Below are positions 63,673-64,000 of a stretch of 64,000 bases of DNA, piece after piece. The position numbers were made by a program, and so were the translations under genes. The stretch covers positions 5,193,001-5,257,000 of the forward strand of contig NZ_CP085135.1 in assembly GCF_020616515.1 (NCBI RefSeq). The letters are read 5' to 3'. This DNA comes from Mesorhizobium sp. PAMC28654. GTDB taxonomy: Bacteria > Pseudomonadota > Alphaproteobacteria > Rhizobiales > Rhizobiaceae. The notes under the pieces are model-generated. The model ran no database searches. It was not told the DNA's origin and saw nothing but the letters and a program-made list of their open reading frames with translations. Numbering within the stretch: position 1 is the first letter of the stretch; the number at the start of each line of letters is the position of its first letter.

Positions 63673-64000
63673 ATGTTCGATCCCAAGAAGCTTCTCGACG
63701 ATCTGCTCGGCTCGCAAATTCCCGGAACGGACTCCACGGTTCGCGACAAGGCGGGACAGGCCGTTCAGATGGCCAAGGACAATCCGCTTGCCGCCGGCGC
63801 AATTGCCGCCGTGCTGCTGGGAACCGGGGCCGGTCGCGAGGTGACGGGTGCCGCCGTGAGGCTCGGCGGCCTGGCCGCCATCGGGGGGCTCGCCTACAAG
63901 GCCTACCAGAACTACAAGAGCGGCAACGCACCCGCCGAGGCGCCCGCGGCCGGCGAGCCGGAATTGCTGCCGCCGCCGAAGGACACCGCCTTCCACCCCT
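63673..64000 (+). CDS. DUF533-like membrane protein (5' part, truncated by window)
   Basis: Starts at ATG 63673 after TGGAGG. The visible 109 residues have FDPKKLLDDLLG at the N-terminus, a glycine-rich hydrophobic stretch (AAGAIAAVLLGTGAGRE, then AAIGGLAYKAYQNYK) and a Pro/Ala/Glu-rich segment, matching the start of DUF533/YebE-type TerB-like inner membrane proteins. The C-terminal TerB-like domain would lie beyond the window. Function unknown; homologues often respond to envelope stress. Confidence 0.8.
   Translation, partial: MFDPKKLLDDLLGSQIPGTDSTVRDKAGQAVQMAKDNPLAAGAIAAVLLGTGAGREVTGAAVRLGGLAAIGGLAYKAYQNYKSGNAPAEAPAAGEPELLPPPKDTAFHP

Overview
The window looks like chromosome of a Rhizobiales alphaproteobacterium, most plausibly Mesorhizobium or a close relative. 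The reasons are high GC coding sequence, a CpdR-type response regulator, a Brucella Omp10-like lipoprotein, homospermidine synthase, an MmgR (alpha-r8)-like small RNA, a ROSE-type leader before an Hsp20 gene, and three families of rhizobial intergenic palindromes. This assignment is inference from gene content; no database was searched.

Layout. 1-2900: a sugar-type catabolic locus (Gfo/Idh/MocA oxidoreductase, LacI regulator, DUF993 aldolase-like gene with a frameshift) with two matching LacI-type operators. 2981-9027: a GDP-L-fucose module (gmd, fcl) followed by two paralogous HxRxGD-type putative glycosyltransferases that flank a third putative transferase; a 60-bp remnant of the fcl 3' end in front of the second paralogue shows that the block arose by segmental duplication. 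9059-11908: tRNA-Val, cpdR, an N-formylglutamate amidohydrolase, an MmgR-like sRNA and a HisN-type phosphatase. 12081-17141: two hydrolases (one frameshifted), hsp20 with an RNA-thermometer-like leader, a TauE/SafE transporter and a threonine aldolase-like enzyme. 17610-23925: gltB-gltD glutamate synthase. 24083-28641: an operon of quinone reductase, 2-keto-pentenoate hydratase and an orphan ABC solute-binding protein, divergent from a LysR regulator.

28680-40914 is envelope and surface rich: SGNH hydrolase, lytic transglycosylase, galU, an IS5-family element, a large autotransporter with an internally duplicated passenger, a TIGR03032-like protein and a beta-barrel outer membrane protein. 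41180-64000 is mostly housekeeping: kdsD, NfeD and SPFH proteins, a DAO-type oxidoreductase, hemH, a LysM-tailed 5'-nucleotidase, omp10, homospermidine synthase, DUF3445, pabC-pabB, an HhH-domain membrane protein, an M3 peptidase, a sigma-54 response regulator, a DUF882 protein, a small His-rich exported protein, eda, trhO, an NTF2-like protein and the start of a DUF533-like gene.

Four genes (DUF993, alpha/beta hydrolase, SGNH hydrolase, autotransporter) are each broken by an apparent one-base indel in or beside a short base run. Either this strain carries several fresh pseudogenes or the sequence has residual indel errors; raw reads would decide. The least described content is the fucose and putative fucosyltransferase block and the autotransporter/TIGR03032/beta-barrel cluster.
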